DNA from: an uncultured Bacillota bacterium
GTDB taxonomy: Bacteria; Bacillota; Clostridia; Christensenellales; UBA1242
Direction of reading: 5' to 3'
DNA: 13,579 nt
Assembly: GCA_949282835.1 (NCBI GenBank)
Contig: CASDQU010000101.1
Span: 1-13,579, forward strand
Each line of letters opens with the position of its first letter. Position 1 is the stretch's first letter. Shown in pieces: positions 13,057 to 13,579 of the stretch. A model generated the notes under the pieces. The model was given only the letters and a program-made list of their open reading frames with translations. It was not told where the DNA came from and made no database searches. The translations under genes were made by a program, and so were the position numbers.

Positions 13057-13226
13057 CAGCTTGTAGACAAATAATCAGACTGTTCAAAAACAAGCGAGGC
13101 AAGGCTCGAAAAATGCCTAAAAGCAGGAGTTTAGTATTCCTAAATGACTGTTTTTAGGTGTTTTTCAGTAAACGCAGCAAGAAAATTTTTATTAAATTTT
13201 CGGTCGCGCCATTTTTCAACAGTCTG
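13057..13226 (+). repeat. Right copy of the structured repeat, with terminal inverted repeats
   Basis: 13057-13164 matches the minus strand of 181-73. Within it CAGACTGTTCAAAAA (13076-13090) and TTTTTCAACAGTCTG (13212-13226) are inverted repeats with one mismatch in 15, bounding a 151-bp unit. Inside are CGAG-gcaagg-CTCG, a 25-position hairpin (13112-13163) and GAAAATTT-ttatt-AAATTTTC (13181-13201): one closing stem and three hairpins. It carries no protein. It resembles a MITE or a structured-RNA repeat. No clear target duplication was seen, and the match to the left copy extends 19 nt outside the terminal repeat. Confidence 0.8.
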
Positions 13227-13227
13227 C

Positions 13228-13254
13228 AAGCACTAGAAAGCTAGTGCTTTTTTT
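13228..13254 (+). terminator. Intrinsic terminator after the right repeat
   Basis: GCACTAG-aaag-CTAGTGC followed by T7, starting 4 nt past the terminal inverted repeat. It may terminate a transcript of the repeat itself, since no gene lies upstream for 340 nt. Confidence 0.85.
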
Positions 13255-13316
13255 ATAGTCAGTTTAAATAAACCATCAATAAAATAATCTTCTTTCAGCC
13301 TGTTAATTTTTTTTGC

Positions 13317-13382
13317 AAATTAGCGAGACGGAAATTTTAGTCGATTTGACCACTCAGCGTGTCGAAAATTTTTAGCTAATTT
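13317..13382. other. Imperfect inverted repeat in the gap before the last gene
   Basis: AAATTAGC (13317-13324) pairs with GCTAATTT (13375-13382), and TCGA occurs symmetrically inside with AT-rich arms. The rest of 13255-13394 shows nothing I can call. Confidence 0.4.
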
Positions 13383-13394
13383 AACGACAATCAT

Positions 13395-13425
13395 TTGACA
13401 GATGGGGGGGGGATTTTGGTATACT
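13395..13425 (+). promoter_or_regulatory. Promoter with a poly-G tract in its spacer
   Basis: TTGACA (13395-13400) and TATACT (13420-13425) are near-perfect boxes but 19 bp apart. The spacer contains nine consecutive Gs (13404-13412). Losing two Gs would give the optimal 17 bp, which suggests slipped-strand control of expression. Confidence 0.6.
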
Positions 13426-13453
13426 AAAGTTGATAAAAGAAAAATTTGTTAAA

Positions 13454-13487
13454 AAGTATATATAATAAGATTATAAAATATATACTT
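13454..13487 (+). promoter_or_regulatory. AT-rich stem-loop in the leader of the last gene
   Basis: AAGTATATAT (13454-13463) and ATATATACTT (13478-13487) are perfect inverted 10-mers around a 14-nt loop that contains a further TAAT/ATTA pair. It lies between the poly-G promoter and the SD. Confidence 0.5.
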
Positions 13488-13530
13488 GCGCCTGAATTTT
13501 CTATAACCGTTGACTGGGAAGGAGATGAAA

Positions 13531-13579
13531 ATGGCAAATATCAAACAGTGGAAGAATTATTTTTTATTCACAGTTACAG
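13531..13579 (+). CDS. 5' end of a gene cut by the window, unknown product
   Basis: Only 16 codons are present (MANIKQWKNYFLFTVT), too few for a family. The start is chosen for the strong SD GGAAGGAG six nt upstream. An overlapping frame in the same direction is also open: from a possible TTG at 13446 it reads '...APEFSITVDWEGDENGKY' and onward to the window end. That frame has more typical codon composition (G at first positions, A/T at third) but no SD and no ATG. The choice cannot be settled without the downstream sequence. Expression probably comes from the poly-G promoter. Confidence 0.45.
   Translation, partial: MANIKQWKNYFLFTVT

Noticed and set aside
1..13226. A 13-kb composite transposon bounded by the inverted repeats
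   Set aside because: There is no transposase or integrase, the interior holds core genes (pfl, two tRNAs), and the repeats look like short dispersed elements; composite mobility is not supported.
12952..13226. A CRISPR array
   Set aside because: The repeats are inverted hairpins, not regularly spaced direct repeats with unique spacers.

Overview
The window is AT-rich and has the look of a low-GC Gram-positive chromosome. It shows strong AAGGAGG-type ribosome binding sites, sigma-A-like promoters (TTGACA/TATAAT, 17-bp spacers), intrinsic terminators with long U-tracts, lipoproteins with a lipobox Cys, and an oxygen-sensitive pyruvate formate-lyase module. TGA is used as a stop, so the code is not the Mollicutes one. 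My best inference is an uncultured anaerobic gut-type Clostridia or Bacilli relative; I cannot name a genus.

Layout. Positions 1-181 hold one copy of a structured repeat. 222-2299 carries two minus-strand lipoproteins, the second with Ig-like and beta-helix domains. 2518-2775 is a small two-TM protein. 2836-4224 is a minus-strand pair (SHOCT membrane protein and lipoprotein), divergent from a small XRE regulator at 4315-4515. Two matching palindromes between them lie in the spacers of the two facing promoters. 4516-5478 is mostly non-coding and rich in hairpins. It contains tRNA-Leu(UAG), a cloverleaf-like terminator and a partial duplication of the tRNA 5' end with its leader. 5479-6695 is a translationally coupled membrane protein plus short-chain dehydrogenase. 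6754-8163 is a putative transglutaminase-like Cys-His-Asp protein whose SD sits in a terminator-like hairpin. 8304-8930 is an unrecognised, probably exported protein with an acidic tail.

9030-12674 is the metabolic core: pflB, a HAD phosphatase, and pflA, with a 1-nt gap and an ATGA overlap, so probably one operon. PflA installs the glycyl radical on PflB. The HAD enzyme between them is unusual and may act on a PFL-linked metabolite. tRNA-Met(CAU) follows with its own promoter and terminator. The right end (12918-13530) is non-coding: a nested hairpin, then the second, inverted copy of the left-edge repeat, a terminator, and a promoter with nine Gs in its spacer ahead of a gene cut by the window end.

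Most unusual are the structured repeat (a 25-position hairpin whose wobble pairs work on only one strand, with loop changes between copies), the paired promoter-spacer operators, the poly-G promoter, and the terminator/SD hairpin at 6729-6753. No CRISPR array, transposase or phage gene was seen.
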